A stretch of 64,000 nt of DNA from Streptomyces sp. NBC_01244 (GTDB taxonomy: Bacteria; Actinomycetota; Actinomycetes; Streptomycetales; Streptomycetaceae): positions 7,192,001 through 7,256,000 of the forward strand of contig NZ_CP108488.1 of the NCBI RefSeq assembly GCF_035987325.1, in the 5' to 3' direction. Shown here piece after piece: positions 36,569-48,808 of this stretch (position 1 is the first letter of the stretch; the number at the start of each line of letters is the position of its first letter). Position numbers and translations under genes: made by a program. The notes below the pieces were generated by a model that searched no databases, was not told the origin of the DNA, and saw only the letters and a list, made by a program, of their open reading frames with translations.

Positions 36569-36594
36569 CAGGCCGGCTGTCGCCGGCAATGAAA

Positions 36595-36618
36595 TTAGAT
36601 GCCGCAGCGGACTGCCAT
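36595..36618 (-). CDS. Seven-codon micro-ORF (MAVRCGI) in the leader
   Basis: An ATG at 36618 opens a frame of seven codons, MAVRCGI, closed by TAA at 36595-36597. GGGGGAG (36625-36631) is exactly 6 bases upstream, as good as the best ribosome binding sites in the window, so translation is plausible. It lies about 160 bases before the stand-alone C-domain gene, followed by two hairpins. It may be a regulatory leader peptide sensing a Cys or Arg codon, or an ultra-short precursor peptide. Chance is possible for a frame this short. Confidence 0.4.
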   Translation of the reverse strand: MAVRCGI

Positions 36619-37218
36619 GACTAACTCCCCCTCCCCGTGTGCGTGGTACATGTACCTCCGAAACCGCGAAGGAACATCTCCATCCTACGAGGTCAGAAGG
36701 GGAAATGGGAAGTGGTTTGATCATCGTTTTTGCCGCACGGGTTCAAGTCTGTCATTCATGACAAAAAGGGACAATCCTGCACGGGGGATGATCTTCGCCC
36801 ATTCTCTATACAACCACTCCAATTCTCATACCTTCTTGGCGCATCCTGTATGAGGGCAAGGCGGCCGCAGGGTCGGAGTGGATTCGCGGCGCATACAAGA
36901 GTGGGCCCGGCGCTGCTTTGGCAATCGTCAACCGAGCCCAGTTGCAAGCTATTTACTCGGAACTGGTGGGTTGCCTGCTCTTTGGCGGAGGTTCCCCGCG
37001 GTGAGGGAGGTGCCGACTATTGGCCCGAAAATGCTTTGGCCATCCGCACCGACCGCTTGGCCGCCGTCGGCCCCAACGGCGCGGACCCGTGGTAACCCGG
37101 GGAACACTCGGAGCCACCCTGGGCGTCCCCACCTTTTCCGTGGCGCGTCCGGCGCAGCGGGACGGAGACTCCCCGCCTTCCGATCTTTCCGGCTGAGGAC
37201 CGGGCCAGCTGTGCACGG
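36619..37218. promoter_or_regulatory. AT-richer intergenic region, promoter of the C-domain/pepN unit expected
   Basis: About 600 bases without a supported gene, between the FkbH-like stop and the micro-ORF. The part from 36650 to 36860 is markedly AT-richer than the rest of the window, as expected for a promoter region. I cannot assign a confident -35/-10 pair. The segment next to the FkbH-like gene may include its terminator, but no strong hairpin is seen. Confidence 0.45.
36750..36763. promoter_or_regulatory. Operator-like palindrome TGTCAT-TC-ATGACA
   Basis: A perfect 6-bp inverted repeat with a 2-base spacer, within the AT-richer stretch and about 130 bases upstream of the micro-ORF start. 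Symmetry and location fit a dimeric regulator site. No regulator gene of the cluster is visible in this window. Confidence 0.35.
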
Positions 37219-38298
37219 TTATCGGCTTTGCGCGGAGCCGAGGATGTCCAGGGTGACGTACGCCGGCGGGTCTTGGAGGTTGTCCAAGTCGGCGCCGAGC
37301 ACCACGCGGTCGCCGTCCCGGTCGACTTCCGTGAACCCGCTGAAGGCGTAGGTGATCTGCATCATGCGGTTGCGGCCCGTCTCCACGAAGTCCGCGTGGA
37401 GTGCGGCCCCCGCCGAACCGGCGAGTCTCATGATGTGGTTGAGGAGCACCATGCCGACACCGCGGGACATCACACGGCAGGACATCAGCAGCATCCGGAG
37501 GTGCCAGACGTCCTGCGTCTTCTCCACCAAGGCGAGCCCGATCTTGCCGTACCCGCCGAACCGGTCCGTCAGCGAGGCGACCAGCAGCAGATGGTCGTCC
37601 GATCTGCACAGCTCGTCCAGTTCGTCGTACGAGTACGTACGGCCGGTGGAGTTGAGCTGGTTGGTGCGCAGGGTGAGTTCCTCGGCGCGCTGTAGGTCCT
37701 CCCGGCGGGCGGCTGCGATCGTGAAGCGCATGTCGAGGCCGGCGAGGAACTCCTCGCTGGTGCCGACGAAGTCACGGGCGAGCCCGTCACGCGTCAGCTG
37801 CGCGCGGTACATGCCGCGGCGTTCGGCCGACTCGTCGGTGACGAACCGGGGTCGGAACTCCAGCTGGTGCAGCACGGTGTCGATGTCGGCGGCGTCGACG
37901 CAGGTCACCTCCGGCAACACCGACTCGACCTCGGCACGCTCGAACGGCTGGTCGTCGACGAAGGCGAAGGCGTCCAGACCGAGGTTGAGCGCACCCGCGA
38001 TGTAACGGATGGAGTCCGACTTGGCGCTCCAGCCGATTTGCGGGCACAGGAACAGGTCTGCGATGCCCAGCTCACGGAGAATGGCCATGGCTGTCTCCGG
38101 GTCGTTCTTGCTGGCCACCGAGTGCAGCACACCCATCCGGTCCAGACGGCGGATGTGCTCGACCACGTGCGGCCTGAGCGTCACCTGGCCGTCCTCCATC
38201 AGGACGCCGTCCCACAGCGTGTTGTCCAGGTCCCACACCACGCATTTGATGCTTCCCTGCGGCCTTGGCGATGCGGCGGCCGCGCTCGGCTGGCTCAT
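37219..38298 (-). CDS. FkbH-like HAD-family glyceryl-ACP synthase
   Basis: A 359-residue protein of the FkbH family. The HAD catalytic motif is WDLDNTLWDG with Asp23 and Asp25, followed by VASKNDPETA and AFVDDQPFERAEVE; the C-terminal half is GNAT-like (LRMLLMSCRVMSRGVG). FkbH homologues take 1,3-bisphosphoglycerate, dephosphorylate it and load the glyceryl group onto a dedicated ACP. This is the first step toward hydroxymalonyl-ACP. The start overlaps the acyl-CoA-dehydrogenase-like stop in ATGA. It is the last gene of the main minus-strand biosynthetic transcript. Confidence 0.9.
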   Translation of the reverse strand: MSQPSAAAASPRPQGSIKCVVWDLDNTLWDGVLMEDGQVTLRPHVVEHIRRLDRMGVLHSVASKNDPETAMAILRELGIADLFLCPQIGWSAKSDSIRYIAGALNLGLDAFAFVDDQPFERAEVESVLPEVTCVDAADIDTVLHQLEFRPRFVTDESAERRGMYRAQLTRDGLARDFVGTSEEFLAGLDMRFTIAAARREDLQRAEELTLRTNQLNSTGRTYSYDELDELCRSDDHLLLVASLTDRFGGYGKIGLALVEKTQDVWHLRMLLMSCRVMSRGVGMVLLNHIMRLAGSAGAALHADFVETGRNRMMQITYAFSGFTEVDRDGDRVVLGADLDNLQDPPAYVTLDILGSAQSR

Positions 38299-39440
38299 CC
38301 CTGCACCTCCGTGTTCCCGTGGCTGCGGAACGCCTCGTCGGCGATGGTGATCCGCTGTAGCTCGGTGCTGCCCTCGATGATCTCCATGACCTTGGCGTCA
38401 CGGTAGAACCGGGCCGTCGGGGCGTCGGGCCCACAGCCGAGCGCGCCGTGGATCTGCACGGCCTCCGTGGCGTGCCGTGCGGCGGCTGTCGAGGCGAAGT
38501 ACTTGGCCACCCAGGTGGCCATGATGGTGCCGGAGTCACCGGAGTCCTTCAGCCGACCGGCTTCCTCGCACAGCAGCCGAGCCGCCCGTACGTCGGTCAC
38601 CATGTCCGAGAGCTTGGCCCTGATCAGCTGCTGCTCCGCCAATGCGGTGCCGCCGACGGTGCGCCGGGAGGCGTACGAGGCAGATGCTTCCAGGCACGCC
38701 TGCACGATGCCCACCGATCCCGAGGCCACACTGTAGCGCCCCAGGTCGAGCACCCCGGTGAGCACCATGCCGTTGACGAAGCCGTTCGGTCCGACCAGGG
38801 CGTCGGGGCCGAGGCGGACCTCGTCGAAGGTCACCTCGGCGAGCATCGACGCCCGGGTACCAAGCATGTCGTGGATGGGGTCGACCCGCACGCCGGGTGT
38901 GTCCCGCGGTACGAGGAAGGCGTTGGTGCTCGGCCCGCAGCGGGCGAAGACCAGGAACAGGTCGGCGCGTGCGCCGTTGGTTATCCACTTCTTGACGCCG
39001 GTGAGCGTCCAGCCGTCGCCGTGCGCGGTCGCGGTGGTCGTGATGGCGGCGGCGTCACTGCCCGCACCGGACTCGGAGAGGCAGAACGCCCCGAGGAGCC
39101 GGCCTGCGGCGAGGTCAGGCAGCCAGCGCTCCCGCTGGGAGTCGCTGCCCCAGCGGTGGATCGCCCAGGACACCATCGTGTGGACCGTCAGCAGGCTGCG
39201 CACGGAAGAACAGCCGCGGCCGACCTCCTCGTGGACAGTGCCGAGTCCGACCATGTCCAGCCCGGCCCCGCCGACCTCGCGGGGGAGGAACGGGGCCCAC
39301 AGGCCGGCCTCGGACAGGCGGACCAACAGCTCCTCCGGGACCGCCCCGGCACGGTCCCACCGGTCCGCCTCGGGGGCGATGTGAGTGTCCACGAAGGTCC
39401 GGGCGGCGTGCCGGTCGAGTGTCGGGAGAGTGGTGGTCAT
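38295..39440 (-). CDS. FkbI-like acyl-CoA (acyl-ACP) dehydrogenase
   Basis: A 381-residue acyl-CoA dehydrogenase-fold flavoprotein. Visible family motifs include FCLSESGAGSDAAAITTTA (FAD/substrate loop), KKWITNGARADLFLVFAR and the C-terminal QIHGALGCGPDAPTARFYRDAKVMEI with EGSTELQRI. In hydroxymalonyl-ACP pathways this enzyme oxidises the 3-hydroxyl-derived aldehyde intermediate carried on the small ACP, together with the FkbK-like dehydrogenase. It overlaps the FkbH-like gene and follows the ACP gene by 11 bases. Confidence 0.88.
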   Translation of the reverse strand: MTTTLPTLDRHAARTFVDTHIAPEADRWDRAGAVPEELLVRLSEAGLWAPFLPREVGGAGLDMVGLGTVHEEVGRGCSSVRSLLTVHTMVSWAIHRWGSDSQRERWLPDLAAGRLLGAFCLSESGAGSDAAAITTTATAHGDGWTLTGVKKWITNGARADLFLVFARCGPSTNAFLVPRDTPGVRVDPIHDMLGTRASMLAEVTFDEVRLGPDALVGPNGFVNGMVLTGVLDLGRYSVASGSVGIVQACLEASASYASRRTVGGTALAEQQLIRAKLSDMVTDVRAARLLCEEAGRLKDSGDSGTIMATWVAKYFASTAAARHATEAVQIHGALGCGPDAPTARFYRDAKVMEIIEGSTELQRITIADEAFRSHGNTEVQG

Positions 39441-39451
39441 CGTCCTGCTTC

Positions 39452-39706
39452 CTAGGCGGCCGAAGCGGCGGAGAGCCGGCGCTCCACCAGCTCGGCCATC
39501 GACGAGACGGTGCGGAAGTTGTCGATCCGCAGTTCGTTGTTGGGCAGGGAGACGGCGAACTGCTTCTCGATGAACATCACGAGCTCCATCGCGAAGAGGG
39601 AGTTGATGAAGCCGAGCGAGAAGATGTCCTGTTCGTCCGTCAGTTCGGCCCGCGGGTGGCGGCCGAGGATGAAGGCGCGGATGGTGGCCGCATGGGTGTT
39701 CGTCAT
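39452..39706 (-). CDS. FkbJ-like dedicated acyl carrier protein
   Basis: An 84-residue ACP with the phosphopantetheine Ser36 in FINSLFAMELV. It begins MTNTHAATIRAF and ends in the usual helix 4 (TVSSMAELVERR). The motif is NSL in place of DSL, as is common for extender-unit ACPs of the FkbJ type. It would carry glyceryl, then 2-hydroxymalonyl-semialdehyde and hydroxymalonyl groups for delivery to a PKS acyltransferase. Confidence 0.9.
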   Translation of the reverse strand: MTNTHAATIRAFILGRHPRAELTDEQDIFSLGFINSLFAMELVMFIEKQFAVSLPNNELRIDNFRTVSSMAELVERRLSAASAA

Positions 39707-39758
39707 GGGAGTGCTCCTCAGCGGGGGAGTGGGAAGGGGGGAGGGACAGGGACGTGAC

Positions 39759-40604
39759 TCAGCCGTCGTACGTGTAGAAGCCGCGGCCGGACTTCCGGCC
39801 GTGGAACCCCGCTTCGGTCATCTGCTTGAGCAGCGGGCATGGGCGGTACTTGCTGTCGGCGTAGTGCTCGTGGAGCACCTCGACGCTGTGGAGGATCGTG
39901 TCGACGCCGATGAGGTCGGCGGTCTCCAGCGGGCCCATCGGGTGGCCGAAACAGCCGCGGAAGACCTCGTCGACCTGCTCGGCGGTTGCGACCCCTTCGT
40001 GGACCAGGAAGGCGGCCTCGTTGACCGTCAGCATCAGAACACGGTTGGAGACGAAACCGGCCGAGTCCTTGACCTCCACGGGCTTCTTGCCCATGGCGGC
40101 CAGCAGGTCCCGGGTCCGCTGGAGCGTCTCCGGCGAGGTGCGCACGCCGGGGATCAGCTCGACGACCGGCTTCGCGGGCACCGGGTTCATGAAGTGGACA
40201 CCGACGGTCTGGGCGGGCCGGCTGCTCAGCGAGGCGAGCCGGGTGATCGGAATGGCCGAGGTGTTGACGATGACGACGGTGTCCGGCGCGCAGACCTCGT
40301 CGATCTCCCGGTGTACTTGTTGCTTGATCTCCCACTTCTCGGTGACGTTCTCGATCACCATCGATGCCTCGGCGAGCGCGGTTACCCCCACTGCGGTGGT
40401 GATGCGGGTGAGGATCTCGTCAGCGTCGAGCGCCGGGCCGCCCATCAGGGCGCTCATGCGGCAGTTCCGATAGATCGCGTCGCGGGCCGTGGCCAGGGTC
40501 TCCTCGTCCTTGTCGACGAGGACGACGTCGTACCCGCACTGCGCGAGGTTCTGGGCTACGCCCACGCCCATCACTCCGGCACCCACCACGCCGATGATGC
40601 TCAT
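39759..40604 (-). CDS. FkbK-like 3-hydroxyacyl dehydrogenase
   Basis: A 281-residue member of the 3-hydroxybutyryl-CoA dehydrogenase family. The NAD-binding motif is IGVVGAGVMGVGVAQNLA, the catalytic region has VHFMNPVPAKPVVELI with His and Asn, and the C-terminus holds AGFVSNRVLMLTVNEA. In Fkb-type pathways it oxidises glyceryl-ACP to the semialdehyde. ATG 40604 is preceded by GGAG at 6 bases; the longer open frame to 40808 overlaps panD and is a shadow. With the FkbH, FkbI and FkbJ homologues it completes a hydroxymalonyl-ACP set. No O-methyltransferase is adjacent. Confidence 0.9.
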   Translation of the reverse strand: MSIIGVVGAGVMGVGVAQNLAQCGYDVVLVDKDEETLATARDAIYRNCRMSALMGGPALDADEILTRITTAVGVTALAEASMVIENVTEKWEIKQQVHREIDEVCAPDTVVIVNTSAIPITRLASLSSRPAQTVGVHFMNPVPAKPVVELIPGVRTSPETLQRTRDLLAAMGKKPVEVKDSAGFVSNRVLMLTVNEAAFLVHEGVATAEQVDEVFRGCFGHPMGPLETADLIGVDTILHSVEVLHEHYADSKYRPCPLLKQMTEAGFHGRKSGRGFYTYDG

Positions 40605-40674
40605 ATCCGTCTCCGTGTGTTCGTGCTGCTGTTGATCTGTCAGTTGCCCGGGGCCGGGAGGTCCGGCCTCTTCG

Positions 40675-41091
40675 TCAGCGGCTGACAGTGTCGCCTCGTT
40701 CGAGGGCGAAGCCGGCGGGGACGCCGGCGGGATCGGAATCCAGGCTGACGATCCGGTTGTCGGCGTCGACGAAGACCACGCGGGGCTCGAACACCCTGGC
40801 CTCGGCATCCGACATTGTTCCGTAGGCGATGATGATCACCATATCGCCGGGGCTTATCAGCCTCGCGGCAGCGCCGTTGATGCCGATGACCCCGGAGTCC
40901 CGCGCGCCCTCGATGACGTAGGTGGACAGCCGGGCCCCGTTGTCGATGTCGACGATGTCGACCTTCTCGCCGGGCAACAGGTCCGCGGCCTCCATCAGGT
41001 CCGCGCTCATCGTGACGGAACCGACGTAGTGCAGGTCCGCCTGGGTCACGGTGGCGCGGTGGATCTTCGACTTCATCATCGTGCGGTGCAT
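40675..41091 (-). CDS. panD: Aspartate 1-decarboxylase
   Basis: A 138-residue PanD proenzyme. It makes beta-alanine from L-aspartate with a pyruvoyl cofactor formed by self-cleavage at Gly-Ser in [12 protein letters not shown]. Other family hallmarks are [33 protein letters not shown] and [23 protein letters not shown] 41091 gives the usual N-terminus ([12 protein letters not shown]); a GTG 12 bases upstream is possible. Next to it is a PKS gene, and the neighbouring NRPS has an A domain with a beta-alanine-like code, so this copy probably supplies that building block rather than, or as well as, pantothenate. Confidence 0.93.
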   Translation of the reverse strand: MHRTMMKSKIHRATVTQADLHYVGSVTMSADLMEAADLLPGEKVDIVDIDNGARLSTYVIEGARDSGVIGINGAAARLISPGDMVIIIAYGTMSDAEARVFEPRVVFVDADNRIVSLDSDPAGVPAGFALERGDTVSR

Positions 41092-41146
41092 GGGTTCGTT
41101 CACTCTCTCGTCGTGGGGTGTCGGGGTGCGCACGGCCGGTCGTGGG

Positions 41147-45771
<4,625 letters not shown>

Positions 45772-45775
<4 letters not shown>

Positions 45776-46959
45776 CGACTGGCTCCGTCCTGTGCCGCGG
45801 GCACCCGACTGCGGCCGGTGAGGTTGACCAGAACGGTCTCGTCACCGCGGAGCAGTCCGGCGGCGACCTGGTCGCGCAGCGCCGCGATCGTCGCCGCCGC
45901 CGCGTGGCAGACGTCCAGACCCTCCAGGTCCAGGAGCAGCCGGCGGGCTTCGACCAGCGAGCTGCTCGGGACGTCCACGATGGAGCCGCCCGTGGTGGTG
46001 GCGATGTCGTGCAGGTAGGGGTAGTACGGTGCGCCGTCGCCGAGCAGGATGGCCGTGGCGAGCCCCTCGGGCTGCTCGATCCGGTCCGCGGGGCCCAGTT
46101 CGGTCCGCCCCTCCCGCCAGCCGTTCGCGGAGGGGGCGCAGGAACGCTCCTGCACCATCAGGAACGCGGGCATCCGGTCGACGAGTCCGAGCTGCTGGTA
46201 CTCGCGAAGGCCCTTGTGTGCGGCCAGGATCCCCATGCCGCTGCTGACCGCCTGCACGATGACGTCGGGTGTCCGGCCCATCTGGTCGACGGCTTCCAGG
46301 TACGCCAGCTTGAGGCCCTCACGGCGGGCCCAGTTGAAGAAGCCCGGGTCCAGGTGGAGGCGTTCGTCCTCGGCGAACTCCCGGGCGCGCGCCGACGCCT
46401 GCACGTAGCTGCCCTCCACCGTGGTCAGCGTGGTCCGCTCGTCGTCGGGTACGTCGTGGTTCGGGAAGAAGCGGTCCCCGCAGAAGAAGTGGGCCCGGGT
46501 GCCGGGGTCCCGGAGCACCGCCCGGGCCAACGCGGTCGAGCTGTTCCCGGTGCTCGACGCGACGAACTCCTTGATCCCGAACTGCCGGTAGACGGCGAGC
46601 ACGGTTCCGGCGAGCCGGTCCTTGGTGGTGCCGGTCGGCTGCTGCGACTCGTCCTTGATCCACAGGTCGGACAGGCCGATGGCGGCGCCGAGCCCGGTGG
46701 CCCGGCGGCAGGGCGTCCGGATGGTGATGCCGTTATCCAGGAAATCGGGCGAGCTCAGCGGCAGCAGGTCGAAGTAGACCTGCTCCGGAGCGGTGTGTTC
46801 GCGCCGTTCGAACCGGTCCAGCCGGTACCTGGGTTCGAGAGCGCCGTCGCAGTCCGGACATCGGAAGACCGGCGCCGGTTCGAGCCGGCAGTCACAACGG
46901 GTACAGGCGAGGACGAATTTCCTGCCCGTTCCGGGCTCCTGGGTTCCTGTTTCCTGCAT
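45772..46959 (-). CDS. Threonine-synthase-like PLP enzyme
   Basis: A 395-residue fold-type II PLP enzyme. An N-terminal zinc ribbon with C19, C22, C34 and C37 (LACTRCDC and RCPDCDGAL) precedes the catalytic domain, as in long threonine synthases. The PLP lysine is probably K113 in PTGTTKDRLAG, and SSTGNSSTAL is the Asn-containing cofactor loop. Threonine synthase converts O-phosphohomoserine to threonine; relatives make cysteate and other beta- or gamma-replacement amino acids. Its place inside the NRPS/PKS operon, with a threonine-like A domain nearby, suggests supply of threonine or an analogue. AAGGAA lies 8 bases before ATG 46959. The exact reaction is not certain. Confidence 0.8.
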
Positions 46960-47020
46960 GGCACATGTTCCTTAGTGATGTTCAAGAATCGGTTCGGACG
47001 GAGGCGTCGCGGTGGCGGCC

Positions 47021-48808
47021 TCAGCTCACCCGGTCGACGTCGTGGGATTCCGGGCTTCCGTTCCACGAGCGCCACAGCGCGGCATAGGCGCCGTCTTCGG
47101 CCAGCAGGGCGTCATGGCTGCCGAGTTCGACGATCCGTCCCGCGTCGACGACCGCCACCCGGTCCGCGTCGTACGCCGTCTGCAGACGGTGGGCGATCGT
47201 GATCACGGTGCGGTCCGCGCGCACGGCGGCCATCGCCTGTTCCGTGCGCCGTGCGGTACCCGGGTCGAGCAGGGCGGTCGCCTCGTCGAGGACGAGTGTG
47301 TGCGGATCCGCCAGTTCGACCCGGGCGAGGGACAGCTGCTGTGCCCGGGCCGGGTCCAGGGAGAGCGCGCCGGGGCCGAACCGGGTGTCCAGCCCCTCCG
47401 GGAGCTCGTCCACCCAGTCCGCGCCGACCAGCGCGAGCGCGGCGAGCAGCCGCTCGTCCCCGGCGTCCGGGGCGGCCATGGACAGGTTGTCCCGGAGCGT
47501 CCCCATGAACACGTGGTGTTCCTGGGTGACCAGGACGATCCGGCCGCCCAGCTCGTTGGAGGCGGCGAGGCCCGCGACCGGGACACCACCGACGAGGACG
47601 CTGCCGGTGCGCGGAGCGTCCATGCCGGCGATGAGTCGGCCGAGGGTGGACTTCCCCGCCCCAGACGGCCCCACCAAGGCGAGCCGCTCGCCGGGGCGGA
47701 TCGACAGGCTGACGTCCGTCAGCACGTCGTGCCCCTCGACGTACGCGTAGCGCACGTCCTTCAGCTCGATCCCGTCCCCGGCCGGCTCTGGAACCCGGAC
47801 GGTTTCGGCCTGGGCCGCGGCGGAGATGCCCTTGATCCGGGCGAGCGAGGCGCCGTTGCCCTGGAAGTCCTCCAGGAGGGAGAGGATGCGGTTGAGCGGG
47901 TCGACGAGCTGCCACATGTAGAGCGTGCAGGCCACCACGACGCCGAGCTCGACGTTCCCGTGCAGGTAGGCGGTCCCGCCGGCGAGCAGGGTGGCGGTGA
48001 TGGGCAGGAAGTGGGCGAACTCGACGGCGGGGAAGAGGACGGAGCGCAGGAAGAGGGTGTGGCGCGAGGCGCGGTAGGCCGTGTCGAGCGCCCGCTCCGC
48101 AGCCTCGACCCGCTGGGCTTCCAGCCCGAAGACCTCGACGGTACGGCCGCCCTGCGCCGTGGTCGAGAGGATCTCGGTCACCTCTGAGGCCACCGCGCCC
48201 TGCGCGAGGTACCCCGTCCTGGCCCGGGCCAGGTACCAGCGGCTCGCCCAGACGATGACCGGCAGGCCTGCCAGGGCGCAAAGGCCGAGGAGTGGCTGGA
48301 GCAGGAACACCGCGCCGTAGATGAAGAGCACTTGGACCACGGCCATGGCCATGCCGGGCACAGCGTCCCGTAGCGTGCTCGCGACCGTCGTCACGTCCAT
48401 GGAGGCCCGCGTCAGCAGGTCTCCCTTGCCGACCTGGTCGACGATTCGAGCGGGCAGTGCGAGGGCCCGGTCGATGACCTCCTCACGCAGTCGGGCGAGT
48501 GCCCGTTCGGCGAGCCGGTGGGCCTGGTTGTGCGCGAACCTGCTGAAGACCAACTGGGCGAGCGCGGCGGCGACCGCGCAGCCGGCGAGCACGTCGATCC
48601 GCGAGACGGAGGCGAGTCCGGTCTGCACTTCGGTGGTGATCCGGCCTAGCAGCCAAGGCCCGGCCAGCCCGGCGGCGGCGGCGAGACATATCAGCAGGAC
48701 GGCACGGATGACGGCCCACAGGTCCGATCGCACCAGGTCGAGACAGGCGCGACGGACAGTGGGGGCGTCCGCGACTGGCAGGTGCGTGGAGTCATCGGGG
48801 GCGCTCAT
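47021..48808 (-). CDS. ABC exporter half-transporter (catalytic Walker A, degenerate signature)
   Basis: A 595-residue type IV ABC exporter subunit: six predicted membrane helices in residues about 30-310, then an NBD. Walker A is GPSGAGKST (380-388), Q-loop LVTQEHH near 430, Walker B LVLDEA with catalytic Glu509, and H-loop TIAHRLQ. The signature is LSLDPARAQQ in place of LSGGQ. The subunit is complementary to the next gene, with which it overlaps by ATGA, so the two should form a heterodimer. The likely role is export of the cluster product or self-protection. Confidence 0.92.
   Translation of the reverse strand: MSAPDDSTHLPVADAPTVRRACLDLVRSDLWAVIRAVLLICLAAAAGLAGPWLLGRITTEVQTGLASVSRIDVLAGCAVAAALAQLVFSRFAHNQAHRLAERALARLREEVIDRALALPARIVDQVGKGDLLTRASMDVTTVASTLRDAVPGMAMAVVQVLFIYGAVFLLQPLLGLCALAGLPVIVWASRWYLARARTGYLAQGAVASEVTEILSTTAQGGRTVEVFGLEAQRVEAAERALDTAYRASRHTLFLRSVLFPAVEFAHFLPITATLLAGGTAYLHGNVELGVVVACTLYMWQLVDPLNRILSLLEDFQGNGASLARIKGISAAAQAETVRVPEPAGDGIELKDVRYAYVEGHDVLTDVSLSIRPGERLALVGPSGAGKSTLGRLIAGMDAPRTGSVLVGGVPVAGLAASNELGGRIVLVTQEHHVFMGTLRDNLSMAAPDAGDERLLAALALVGADWVDELPEGLDTRFGPGALSLDPARAQQLSLARVELADPHTLVLDEATALLDPGTARRTEQAMAAVRADRTVITIAHRLQTAYDADRVAVVDAGRIVELGSHDALLAEDGAYAALWRSWNGSPESHDVDRVS

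Noticed and set aside
37219..41091. Methoxymalonyl-ACP pathway
   Set aside because: The FkbH/I/J/K-type genes are present, but no O-methyltransferase is adjacent or within the visible cluster; hydroxymalonyl is the more careful call.
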